Below, piece after piece: positions 1 to 10,316 of a DNA stretch of 37,193 bases. The notes beneath the pieces were generated by a model that ran no database searches, was not told the DNA's origin, and saw only the letters and a program-made list of their open reading frames with translations. A program made the translations under genes and the position numbers. How positions within the stretch are numbered: position 1 is the first letter of the stretch; every line of letters begins with the position of its first letter. Source of the stretch: Lingula anatina (Eukaryota; Brachiopoda; Lingulata; Lingulida; Lingulidae); NCBI RefSeq assembly GCF_001039355.2, contig NW_019773758.1, positions 15,032 to 52,224 on the forward strand, read 5' to 3'.

Positions 1-277
1 TTAACTGTACGTATTGTTAAAAGTGTACTAAACTAAGTAAAGAAGCGTAATGGGTATTTATGTTTTATAAGAATCTGCTAACATGTTATATACAATTTTC
101 AGTGACAAGATTACTGCTGTGCTAAACATTTTTCTTTAAATTTGTTGTAGAAATTTTTGGAATGGAATGGTTATCTTATACATTACTTTGAAAAAGCTTA
201 GGCTCAACTATTTCTGTTTCATTAATTTTACATTTTTGTTTAGTTTAAAGTACAAAAAGTTTTTATCTTTATTTCAG

Positions 278-1243
278 TCTGTATCAAGTTTCTAACAAAG
301 TTTATGAACACACTGGAAGGTGAAGAAAAAACGGTTGAAAACATTGAGAAAAAGTTCAGGAAGTTTTGTAAATCTGCCAAGAACAAAGATGAAAGATTGG
401 TGAGTACACTGCATTGTTAAACACAGTTTTATTATTAATGAAAAAACAAATTGGTTAAAATACACCCTTGTAGTAACATTAAATGTCTTCTCTATTTAGA
501 CCCTAATATGTTTACTAGTAAGTAACAAGTTTGTTTTAAGTTTATTTTGCTGCATTTCATAACAGGTGTCTGATTCTTCAGGGTATAATATCAATAAACA
601 ATTAACAACAATCAAGTGAAAAAGATTTAACCGGGGTTTATTATTATATACAATAATCCTTCTGTATTATATTTCAGTGTTACTATATTGGGGCCCTAGA
701 AACCTCTGCCACTGGTATCCTTGGAGAGATGTCTAAACCCATGAGTTGGGGAGTACCTGCCGATAAAGTTTGTGAAAAACTGAACAGAAAAGATAGCCAA
801 ATATGTGAACTAAGATATCGTAAGTTATTTTCCTTTGTTTCATCTGAAAATAGATCAGCGTAATATGTAGACTAATGTAAGGATGATATGTAAATGTTTA
901 CATTAAGAGTATTCTCTTCAGTTATATTGCAGTGTTTTTCACTACCATAATGGGATTATTTCCACAAAATTTAATGAAAGCAATTAAACATTATGTCCTT
1001 TAAAAAAGGGAAATTTTTATGACATTTAACAATTTCTCCTTTTTTATTTCAGCAAAAGTAGTAGACCTGGCAACAGTGAACCTTAAAAAATTGAAAGTAA
1101 AAGATTTGAAAAACATCTTAAACAACTGGGGAGAGGAGTGCAAGGGATGTGCCGAGAAATCTGATTTTATTCGTAAGATTGAGGAGTTAATGCCAGAGCA
1201 TGCCCCAGAGGCTCATGCTGCCAGAACGAAAGAGGAGTTATGA
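278..1243 (+). CDS. MANF: MANF/CDNF-family neurotrophic factor, 5'-partial (last three coding exons)
   Basis: Coding exons are 278-399, 678-819 and 1053-1243, each with AG/GT borders and matching phases; the stop is at 1241-1243. They give about 150 residues. The first exon or exons, with signal peptide and the first cysteine, lie left of the window. Seven cysteines are visible, including CYYIG, the DSQICEL block and the CKGC (CxxC) motif in [17 protein letters not shown], the hallmark of the C-terminal SAP-like domain. The N-terminal part is the saposin-like domain. The family is ER-resident, binds BiP/GRP78, is secreted on ER stress and protects neurons and other cells. The protein ends in KEEL, a KDEL-like ER-retrieval signal (human ends RTDL). 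Poly(A) signals AATAAA are at 1267-1272 and 1651-1656. Invertebrates usually have one MANF and no separate CDNF, so MANF is the better name. Identification is secure. Confidence 0.96.
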
Positions 1244-2439
1244 GAACATTTTGTTTAGGCGACATTAATAAATTCTTTACAGCATCCAAATCTCGTTGAC
1301 TTTGTTACAATCCATTGCAATAATATTTTTTTTAAGGAAGGAAAAAACAATTTAGCTTTAACTGGTGCAGATCATATAAAGAACATTCATTGTGGCGTTT
1401 TCCATCGATTAGCAAATTCTCCCTTGTATAATTGGAGATGTTTATATTTTGTAACCATGTTCATATTGTACATATAATTATTACACGTTTCAACTTTTGT
1501 CATGATTACTGTTTTACTAGCTAAGTAAAATGGACCATTATTCTTGAATATTTGTTCGAGTTATGACTTCAATTATATAACCAAAAGAAAAATTTTAAAT
1601 TATAGCTAAATAACCCTCATTTGCCTGCAATCCTGCTTTGCTACTGTGAAATAAAAGTCAAGAACAATGTACTATAAAAAGTTTTATTTTGGAACTGCTG
1701 GGTGACAAGTTAAAAGCAATGTCTACCCTAATTATTGTATTTTACAACAATGCTGTAATTACAGGTCAACAATACAGACTTGCCAATTAAGCAATTTCTC
1801 AGGTTTATATCCTTGATATTCCTAAGGAGATTTGCTTCACAGAACACTGTCATTTGACGCAATCTTGACTGTTAGTCAAACTGTTCAGCTCACTTGTCTT
1901 TACAATACACCAGGACTTAAGAATGTGCAGAAACGGAAAAATCTTAACAACCCATTAAAAGTTTCTCAGGTTTTTTTGAAAACTACCATCCACAAGCAGG
2001 CTTCTGCTGTCCAATAGGAATGGAAATGAATGCTTACCAATTTGCCCCTAGACTTGCATACACACTTCGGAGTGGTTCCATTGTCACTTTCAAAGCACAT
2101 GATCATTATGAAGTACCCACTTTGATTCAATTAAGCAGAATATTTACAGTAACATACAGATGACAATGCTTTTGCCATTAATTTTAGTTCATCAATATCA
2201 ATAATCCAACTTTTCAACTAATAACCATGAAATTGGTTTCAATCTGTCTATAAAGAAGACTGTGTCAACTACAGTTCTGAATTCATGGAATGGAAACATT
2301 TTGCTTTAAGGAAGTCTTTGAAAATTAACAAAGTGGATAATAAACTGCATGGGATGAATTTTATTAATGAAATGATGTCTCCAGCAGATAAAGAGCAACT
2401 TTCAGAACATGAGTCTTTGGTAAAAATAAAAAACTTTTG
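1244..2439. other. Convergent 3' ends of MANF (+) and SNRPF (-)
   Basis: No coding sequence is supported here. The left part is MANF 3'UTR with AATAAA at 1267-1272 and 1651-1656. The right part, read on the minus strand, is the likely SNRPF 3'UTR, with AATAAA (TTTATT on +) at 1683-1688. The short open frame at 1832-2017 has no recognisable similarity and lies inside the predicted SNRPF 3'UTR. Confidence 0.6.
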
Positions 2440-3855
2440 CTAGTCTTTCATCTCTCCCTCTTCATCTTCTTCCTCTACACCTCTGATGTATAATACATTA
2501 TTACACCTGAAATTGAGATAATAGTTTATATAATTATACATATATAAATTTCACTATTCAAAGGCCTACTCTGTTGCAGATGTGAAGCTTTTTTTATTAT
2601 AAATGAAATGAAATAATTAAAATTTCTATTTTTACTAAAATGGGTTTCTGAAAACAAAATTCTGTTTTTTAAATTACACAGCTGTAATCGACTACTGATA
2701 ACATTAAAATTACAAATAACAATTTTGCCACATTAAGAAAAAACATCTGATTTTATATTAAGCACAAGACCTATTTGCTAAAACAAAAATAATGCAAAAG
2801 GTATGTTTTAGTATGAGAGTTACATCAAGGCCCACCTAATGAGAACTTCTCCAAGATTGCCTGATAAAGCTCCATCAATATATTCTTCTGTATTTGCAAG
2901 CTGAAATCAAATCAAACAAAAAATCTTATGTTTAAGTTCCTTTTTAAAAATAAAAAGACCAGGTTGCATGCAAATTTTCAAATGCACATTTTGGTATTTG
3001 TATTTTCTACATGTTACCCAAACTTCTCTGATAACTCACTTATTTTAAAACAATTTTCATTATCTTATCACTCAAAAATGGCAAACAAACTGAATATTGT
3101 TGTGACAAAAAAAAAAAAAAAATTAAAACTACATAAATCCGAGAGTGTTGTTATCAAAGCAAAGCTGACACAAACACAGGGTCCACTCTAACCTGAAGAT
3201 TCATGTATCCGTCTACTGAAACTAAGTATCCTTTATACTCCATTCCCCACTTTAGTTTCACCATGACTGGTTTTCCTGTTAACCCATTCAGGAAGGGTTT
3301 AGGGTTCATGGGAAGTGTCTGAAAAATAACAGAAAGGAGTAGGACATTTAAACAAATAGACAAGTAAGACCACCAGTGATTTGTCAATATATGTTATATA
3401 TAATTGTTTCAATTTAGGGTTTGATAGAGAGCATACCTCACATAAAGTTACGCTGAGAACACAAACTTCTAGTAAAATGACTAGCGCCCAAAACAAATTT
3501 CATTTTATAAAAATTATTTTTAAGATTATTTCGTACTAGTAAAAAACCCAAATTTGTATGCTTTAGTGGGTGTTTAAGTGCCTCAGCATAATCATTGGAT
3601 ACCGCCATGTGTGCGACAATCTAAATTACCTCCAGTTTATGGATGGAGACATTGAGTAGAAATGAAAGAAAATGGATCATGCTACCATAACGTCAAGTGA
3701 CTCGTGAACAACCGAGTCATATTCTGTCATCGGGAAAGCAACTTTAGCCAATATTTTTAAACACAGGGATGCACACCGATCTAAAGTGACTAATGCGATT
3801 ACTCTTATTGAGTTCATAACTGAACTAGCATGCGAATTTCTCTTACCGAAGCCAT
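2440..3855 (-). CDS. SNRPF: Small nuclear ribonucleoprotein F (Sm-F), complete
   Basis: Four coding exons on the minus strand: 3855-3847 (only ATG GCT TCG, then GTAAGA), 3318-3193, 2900-2836 and 2506-2440 with stop TAG. Phases join without a break and give 88 residues; human Sm-F has 86. The protein is nearly identical to the family: [20 protein letters not shown] and [18 protein letters not shown] form Sm motif 1, and [15 protein letters not shown] forms Sm motif 2, which ends in an acidic tail ([11 protein letters not shown]). Sm-F is one of seven proteins that form the ring around the Sm site of U1, U2, U4 and U5 snRNAs in the spliceosome. The nine-base first coding exon is easy to miss, because an in-frame upstream extension of exon 2 offers a false start. 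It is head to head with MED20 and tail to tail with MANF. Confidence 0.97.
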
Positions 3856-4027
3856 CTCTTTCTCTTGCCGGTTCCTTTTTCGCACGCTTTCCACACGTTC
3901 TGCGCACGCGCAACACCGACTTCCGCGTAAACAAAAGTGCATTGTGGGACTTTATTCCAGCATGTGAATGAGAGAAGAAACTGTGTTTTTATATTTTTAC
4001 TATGAATTTCTGAAAAATTAGGATACA
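3856..4027. promoter_or_regulatory. Bidirectional promoter of SNRPF (-) and MED20 (+)
   Basis: Only 172 bp separate the two start codons. The tract is richer in CpG than its surroundings and has no TATA box near SNRPF. Visible sites: TGCGCACGCGCA at 3901-3912, which fits the NRF1 palindrome (YGCGCAYGCGCR) at every position; an ETS core CGGAAGT on the minus strand at 3919-3925; and GCATTGTGGGAC at 3939-3950, which resembles the ZNF143/Staf site. These are typical of vertebrate TATA-less housekeeping promoters. That the sites work here is inferred from their position. Confidence 0.72.
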
Positions 4028-5941
4028 ATGGGGGTTGTATGGTATGTGAATGTGATTCAGTCGAATGAATGTATATGTTAATAATAGAATTTTAAGAGGC
4101 TTATTTGCTCCTGTATCGCGATTTACGAACTAAAAAACTGAAAGAAAGTGAAGAAAGAAAAACATGACATGCTGATGAAGCTTGATTCTTTAAATAATGA
4201 TCAGTTTTCGATTAGATACCATTGGGTGTCATCATTTCTAATACTTATAGACACTAACCCAACTTGCAAGAGTTGCCATTTTGGTTAGGATCTTATTTAA
4301 GGAGAAGTTGACAAAATTTATCTTTGCAATTTTTGTGCCAAGAGTGAAGAGATAAAAATATAATTGAGTAAATGAAATTAAATAAATTATATAATAATAT
4401 AAATTTGCAAGACTATTGTTACGCAGATGTGATACAAATTTTTTTATAGTGCTTATTTGGAGTTTTAACAAAATAGTTTTATATTCAATATTATAAGCGC
4501 AGGAGAGCAGGCAAACAGCTAGCATATATTACCAGTTAGATTGTTATTAAAAATGACTTTATTCCATGTCAGTTATGTCTCCTCTGTCATCTCACAACAG
4601 GAGATTGACCAGCAGTTATGGTATGTTTTTTTTACTTTTTTGTATGCTCTGTAATGAAAATAAAAATATTTCTCTAATACATTTCCAGTGTTGCCTCCTA
4701 CCCTGTACCAGAGGGCAAGAGCGGACAGCAGATAGTGGATGTGTTGCAGTCGAGATTGGAACAACTGGGTGCTGAAAAGAGTGGACAGTTTAATGTGGAT
4801 TGTGAAACTTATCAATCTCAAGTTCCTTCAGGTAAAAAATTATTTCTGTTATTGTAAAATTAATAGTTTTGATGAAAAGTCTTACGAGACTTCACAGTCT
4901 GACTTATGTATCAGTATTGTAATCTGTTCTTAAAACAACTTTTTAGTGTGGTCAGACTTTTCATTAAGAGGCTTTATTCAGGCTGCAAATCACTTATTCT
5001 GAATGTAGGTTTTTATAGACTTTTGATTCCTATTTCACTCCAGATTTTGTTAACATATCGCAGGTGTATTTTACTCTTATTTCAGCTCAGAATAGACTGG
5101 TGCACCTCCTACACAACAGCGAGCAACCCGCGACGTGTTTTGCTGTCCTTGACACGGGCACCTGCTTAGTTGCAGACAATCTCTTCAATCTGCTCATGTT
5201 GAAGCTGAAAAATTTTTACCCCACAAGGAAAGGTTTTAAGATAGAATCCAAAGGACAGAGATATTCCCTGGGGGATTTTATTATTAAAATTGGATCTGTT
5301 ACTTTTGGACAGAATATAAGCTTTAAGGGAATTTTGGTTGAGGTAAGTTTTACCTCTTATTTGTTGCTCAATTTTGCATAAGCAAATTTATTTTTACAGG
5401 TGCATATTAAAATATTAATGAGCTTAATTAACTGGTAAATTTGTGATATTTAGGTATCGATTTGTCTTACCTGCTGTGCAGCAAAATTGTTCTTAATGTT
5501 ACTGTAGTAAAATGAATCTTCTTTATCTACTTAGAAAACATTTTGCAAATTGAGACTACAATCATGTCAGAGACCTCAGACCTTTTTCTTGTATATTAAA
5601 TTATCCAAGATCAGTGGGAAGTAGGGAACATAATAAATTATTGTTTGGATTGAATTATGTCATATATTATTTCAGTATTTTTGTATAATACATTGTACAA
5701 AATTTAATTGAAGTACTTTTTGTGTTGCCTGCAGGTAGAGTATTGTCCGTGTATGGTCCCAGGGGACTGCTGGGACCTGATGAAGGAATTCATGCAAGGA
5801 TTTATGGGTAACTGTGTGGAAAATCCCTCCAATTATCTTAAAACCAAGATGGACATAATGTACACCCCAGCAGATACCATACAGCAGTATTTAGAACACT
5901 TCAAAACTTTCAGGAAGGAATCTTTGGCAGTGACACGGTGA
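4028..5941 (+). CDS. MED20: Mediator complex subunit 20, complete
   Basis: Coding exons are 4028-4041, 4689-4831, 5086-5342 and 5735-5941, all with GT-AG introns and joining phases; the stop is TGA at 5939-5941. The product has 206 residues (human 212). It begins MGVVCVASYPVPEGKSGQQI, as in human MGVTCV...VAEGKS. Other family blocks are LGAEKSGQFNVDCETY, LLHNSE near residue 60, GTCLVADNLFNLLMLKLK, and C-terminal VEYCPCMVPGDCWDLMKEF with YTPADTIQQY. MED20 lies in the head module of Mediator, where it pairs with MED18 and links to MED8, and helps couple activators to RNA polymerase II. The first exon carries only four and two-thirds codons, so its start was chosen from homology, splice phase and the short distance to SNRPF. 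AATAAA signals are at 6122-6127 and 6290-6295. Identification is secure. Confidence 0.96.
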
Positions 5942-6760
5942 ATGGTAGTCTTGTTCCACTGGATGTTCTTTTTTTCCTAGAAACTTTTATCTTTGAAAGC
6001 GTCATGCCATATTTCAGCTGTCACGGGTGCAGGGGTACTGCTACCCCTGTAGTTGAACAGTTTGGTGGCTGTGGTATAATGAACTTGATAATGATTGGAA
6101 ACTTTACAAGCGGGAACAAATAATAAATTTGCTTACAAAAAGGGTTTTTGAAATTCAAGCAAACTCTAGTTTAACATTACAAAAAAAAAAATTTTGTGTT
6201 ACAACACATCAGTTGACAGCCACCTTCCAGTCCAATGACCTGTTATATTAGACAGTAAGGTTTGAAAGAAGGAGTTGAGATTTCAGACAAATAAATGTTA
6301 TCACAAATACATGTGTAATGAATTAAATACCTTTATTACCATAACAATGGTCAACAATGATTTGCCCTGATGATTTGTTTTTGTCTTTGAAAAAAGTTAA
6401 AGTTAATACAAAAGTTAAACTATATATTTATGTTAAAGGGGTAACAACTTCATTTTGGTCAAAAGACTGATTTTCCTGGGATAAACAACGTCTTTCCCAT
6501 AGTAACCAATAGTTTATGCATCCATTCCGACATTCAAAGTTAGAACAACGGATGACCTTCTGATCTTTATCATGCTAATTTTTTTTCTTGAAATCGATAA
6601 CTTTTGACACCAAAGAAACAAGTTTAAATCCTTCTGAGCCAAATGTTCTAGGTATGAACTATGTTCACCTGAGACATTTGATTCAAATAAAAGTAACTGC
6701 AGTCAATTCATTAAGTCCGTATTAAAAATATACCCAGCTATGATAAATGAAGTAGATTCG
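5942..6760. other. Convergent 3' ends of MED20 (+) and tafazzin (-)
   Basis: No coding sequence is supported. MED20 poly(A) signals are at 6122-6127 and 6290-6295. The tafazzin signal, on the minus strand, is at 6332-6337 (TTTATT on +). The short open frame at 5938-6123 is not recognisable and lies in the MED20 3'UTR. Confidence 0.6.
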
Positions 6761-8816
6761 TCAGCTTTTTGATATCATCTTTCTACTGTTGTGTAAATGC
6801 TCAGCTTTGGCTTTTAGTTCTAAAAATTCTTCTTGAATAACATCTGTTATTGCCTTTCTGATTTCCATCTGAAAAAAATGAAGCTTTCAAATTGTATGAA
6901 TTTATTCCAGGATATTCTCACTGCCCCCCCCCCCCCCCCAAAAAAAAAAAAATGAATACCTGGATTAATCAGTGTGTTAAATGACTGCACCACTTTCTCT
7001 CTCAACATGTTTTAAAATTCCATATTCATTGTAAATGTATGAGCAATAAAAATTTTAAAATTAAACACTTGCTGGTTTTTGTTTATCTTTTGTTCTAAGA
7101 CTTGTAATAAATATACTTACGGGGGACTTTTTAGCTGTCTTCAACTGATCCAATAATGTCTTAAACTCCAGGGGTTTTCCAACATATATAGTCAGTTCCT
7201 TGACAAAAGAAAAGAAATATTTTCCCGTTGACCATTTTCTTCTGTTGAAAAAGTTGAAATTCGGACATTTAAATTACAACTCTGCATGCTTTAAAAATTC
7301 TTTATTTTATAGAATATCAGATAAAATGCAGTTTTCAATGGAAAATTAATTCATACTTAGATTGCGTTAAGACAAAGTCAGGATAGGGATATTTCACCTT
7401 CAAAATTCTGGGTGGAAAATAAGGCTTTCTATTTGGCAACACATCATCTGCCCCTTAAATATTAATAATGATAATAGTTATTATAAAAATAATAATAATG
7501 ATTACATTGTTTCAAAATCACACAGTGGCATCACAATACACCTCTACAGACCAAATATATCAAATTATAGTACAACAGTTCCAACTTGTAATCCTTAACA
7601 TAACAATAGACACAGTTCAATTGTCCATTTGATTCGGCTGAAATAATTTCTGACATCTACAGTCTGACATTTGAGGGATGGGACTACAGGCTCTTCTTCA
7701 ATCTGACTTACAGTTTGTTTCATTTCAAGTCTAAAATTGATCTTGTCTGAACTGGACTCCTAACTGTTCTCCAGTCGTACTTACCTAGGTGCCATATTGG
7801 AATGACCAGAGGATCAATCTTACACTCTGCTATCAGTCTTCCAACTCCTGAATGGACAATACAGATGTTTGTACATATATGATGATATGCAGCATGACAG
7901 GGTTAAAATGTAGCTGTCCTCTTTTTCTTTTTTGTATTTAGAACTGTGCAAATAACTTCATTTTTATTTACACAAGCAGCAACAAAAAACCTCTTTCCCC
8001 AACAACAATTACGATTATGCAGCCATTAAAATTCAAAGTGAAGATCTAGAACTGCAAATTCACAAAAATAGTCATATCATTCAAAATTAATTCTGTATAT
8101 TCCCTTACCCCATTTCAGCCTCATTGGTTCTTTTGTTACATTGATTTTACCTGAGGATTAAAGGAAACAAGAACAAATGTGTTACATGACATGTGCATAC
8201 ATTGACGTCTCATTATGTAGTAACATCTTTTTTCATATTTCGCATATCTGGGTAATAAGAGAGAGAATAGGCCATGATTTACTCATCATCAATAAGTAAT
8301 CATTTTTAAATTATTGAAATAATTAATAAGTATGGCCTTAAGCCATTTGTTTACACCAAAACAGAACAACAAAGGAAAAAAAAACATCTTGTGGGATACT
8401 GTTATTATTATTATTATTATTTTTTATTTTTATTGATAGGGGAGGGGGCAAAAAGACAAGTGATGAAGACATGGTTTCAGAACACAGCCAACGGACAGTC
8501 AGAGGACAGACAATGAAAGTTGTCCAAGACAGAGAATACATGATTTACTCACCTTCAGGAAACACGTGCACCCAGTTGCCCCTGTTGAGTTCATCAACCA
8601 AAAAGTTCATGGTGTGCTGGAAGACACCGTCCCCTCTGCGTATAGGGACCACCTTGCCCCAGGAACACAGGCGGTTCGTCAACGGCCATTTACTGATGAC
8701 ATCTTCAGCACCCGGATCCCAGCGCATTAACTCTGTGTTCAGTAGGTGGCGCCACTTCAGCACACCTGGTACAAAATATCTTTTTATACTTATTAAGATG
8801 AAGGCTAGGTGTGTAT

Positions 8817-8870
<54 letters not shown>

Positions 8871-9943
8871 TAGTATATATACACACACACACACATATAT
8901 GTTACTTTGACTGAAAAAATAAAATATTTAAAAAAAAAAAAGATAAAGGGTAGTTAATTTATCTACATTTTAATTGAATCAGTAACATATAGAAAAGGGG
9001 GTTTGGGGGGGGGGGGGGTAATCCCACAAGATATTTGAATATGATTTTTTTTTCAGTGATCTTGAAAATTACTTCTGTCAAGAACTTTGACAACCAGCAT
9101 AACTGTCAACTGATCTTTAAGAACCAATTTTTCTCTACCACCTTTTCCCTTACCAATCTGTAATATATTTGCAATAAAACACTTATCTTGCAAATGGTTT
9201 TTTATCATTTCCAGGTTACCTTGAATGTTTTAGGCCAAGGTATGACATCTATTTATGCTTTACAGACACTCACCCCAAATAAGTGGATCATCTATACATG
9301 AGGCATGGTTGCTAACTGTGATTAAAGGACGTCCTTGACGGGATTCAAGAGCACTTTGTAGAAATTCTAGGTTATGTGTCTGTACATAGGAAATCTCTGA
9401 AAGGATAAGAAAGTTTTCTTTGAAATTTGTCTGAGTTTAATTTTGAAAAACTCAGTTAGACAATAGTTTGGTAACTGGTGCAGAATTTAAAATCCTTAAG
9501 AAAAATTCCTACAGCAGAGCCTGTAGGAATTTTTTCGTAAGGGAAGTTATTATGACTTTATCAGATATGCAAAGAATGAAGACTTATGGCCAACATATTA
9601 ATATAGAAAAACTAACCAGCACACTCTCACCAGGGGTTGAATTAAATATAAAGGGCATATAAAGGGGGGGGGGGAGAAGAGGAGGGGTCCAGTCTTCTGT
9701 AATTCATGGCAATGTAATTAAACTTCAAAAGCGCATAGGCTGCATCATACATACACTAGCAATTATAAAAATATAATAAAAATCACAATAAGTTCGAGCC
9801 TTACTGGACCACATTTTGCTGATCATGTTAAAGAAGGACAAGGTCATCCAGCTCGGCATCCGCCATCGCAGTGGAAACCTTCCATCAGCATTCCTTGGAG
9901 GGACGAGCCACTTTAATTTGGAGTCCCCTGGTTTTTGGGTCAT
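6761..9943 (-). CDS. TAFAZZIN: Tafazzin, cardiolipin-remodelling phospholipid-lysophospholipid transacylase, complete
   Basis: Eight coding exons on the minus strand: 9943-9805, 9396-9274, 8765-8553, 8150-8109, 7847-7785, 7453-7398, 7198-7121 and 6868-6761 (stop TGA). Phases join throughout and give 273 residues. The acyltransferase HX4D motif is in ITVSNHASCIDDPLIWG (H77, D82) and the second motif is FPEG near 156-159, within WVHVFPEGKINVTKEP. MRLKWG, AECKIDPLVIPIWH and the C-terminal MEIRKAITDVIQEEF also match. Tafazzin moves acyl chains between phospholipids to remodel cardiolipin at the mitochondrial inner and intermembrane-space-facing membranes. The hydrophobic N-terminal segment (about 30-46) is the likely membrane anchor. 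The protein runs straight from PIRRGDGVFQ, with no counterpart of the human exon 5 insert, so it resembles the short, active human isoform. The first exon is the least conserved. Confidence 0.96.
8820..8900. repeat. (TA)n then (CA)n microsatellite in tafazzin intron
   Basis: About 48 bp of almost pure alternating TA from 8821 are followed by TAGTATATAT and then alternating AC at about 8880-8894. It lies about 55 bp upstream of the 8765-8553 exon and spuriously extends that reading frame on the minus strand. Confidence 0.95.
9493..9540. repeat. Short hairpin-forming inverted repeat in tafazzin intron 1
   Basis: AAAAATTCCTACAG (9501-9514) and its exact reverse complement (9521-9534) flank a six-base loop. 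Outside the perfect stem the pairing goes on imperfectly to about 9493 and 9540 (CCTTAAG against CGTAAGG). It could be a tiny foldback element or a structured intronic RNA. Confidence 0.75.
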
Positions 9944-10130
9944 TTTATTTTGTAATAGTTGTCCACTTAATGCAGTGTATAAAAATGGTTAACAAATATC
10001 AAAATACACGTTTATTAAACTTCATACAAGCTACTTCGACGGTGCCCGGGTTGAGAGTCGCGGTTTCATGGGCGCAGACATCTTGTTCGATGACGTCACT
10101 GAATCCAGGAAGTGATTAAGAAATCAAGTT
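9944..10130 (-). promoter_or_regulatory. Probable tafazzin promoter and 5'UTR
   Basis: Just upstream of the tafazzin start codon is a CpG-bearing stretch (about 10035-10100). It holds a full palindromic CRE, TGACGTCA, at 10091-10098 and an ETS-like CAGGAAGTG at 10107-10115. The start of transcription cannot be placed; a site near 10040-10090 would fit. Confidence 0.45.
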
Positions 10131-10255
10131 TGTCCCAAAATAGACAAACACCAAGCTTTTGCGAAAAAAAATGGTTATAACTCAGTTTTGTTTGGGGTGT
10201 AACCGTTTGCAGACAGCCAAAGTCAAAATTTTACATCGTAATACAAATTTGGCCA

Positions 10256-10316
10256 AATTGTGCTAGTTGTGACAAGTTAATTGAGTTGAGTAACTACAGT
10301 CACAACTAGCACAATT
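10256..10316. repeat. Perfect 18-bp inverted repeat upstream of tafazzin
   Basis: AATTGTGCTAGTTGTGAC at 10256-10273 is repeated as its exact reverse complement at 10299-10316, with a 25-base spacer. Inside the spacer AGTTA (10275-10279) and TAACT (10291-10295) can pair as well, so the whole could fold as one long stem. Confidence 0.9.

Noticed and set aside
3154-3496. Longer apparent start of Sm-F reading through into the upstream intron
   Set aside because: The acceptor TTTTTCAG at 3319 and the ATGGCTTCG mini-exon at 3847-3855 give the proper [12 protein letters not shown] start.
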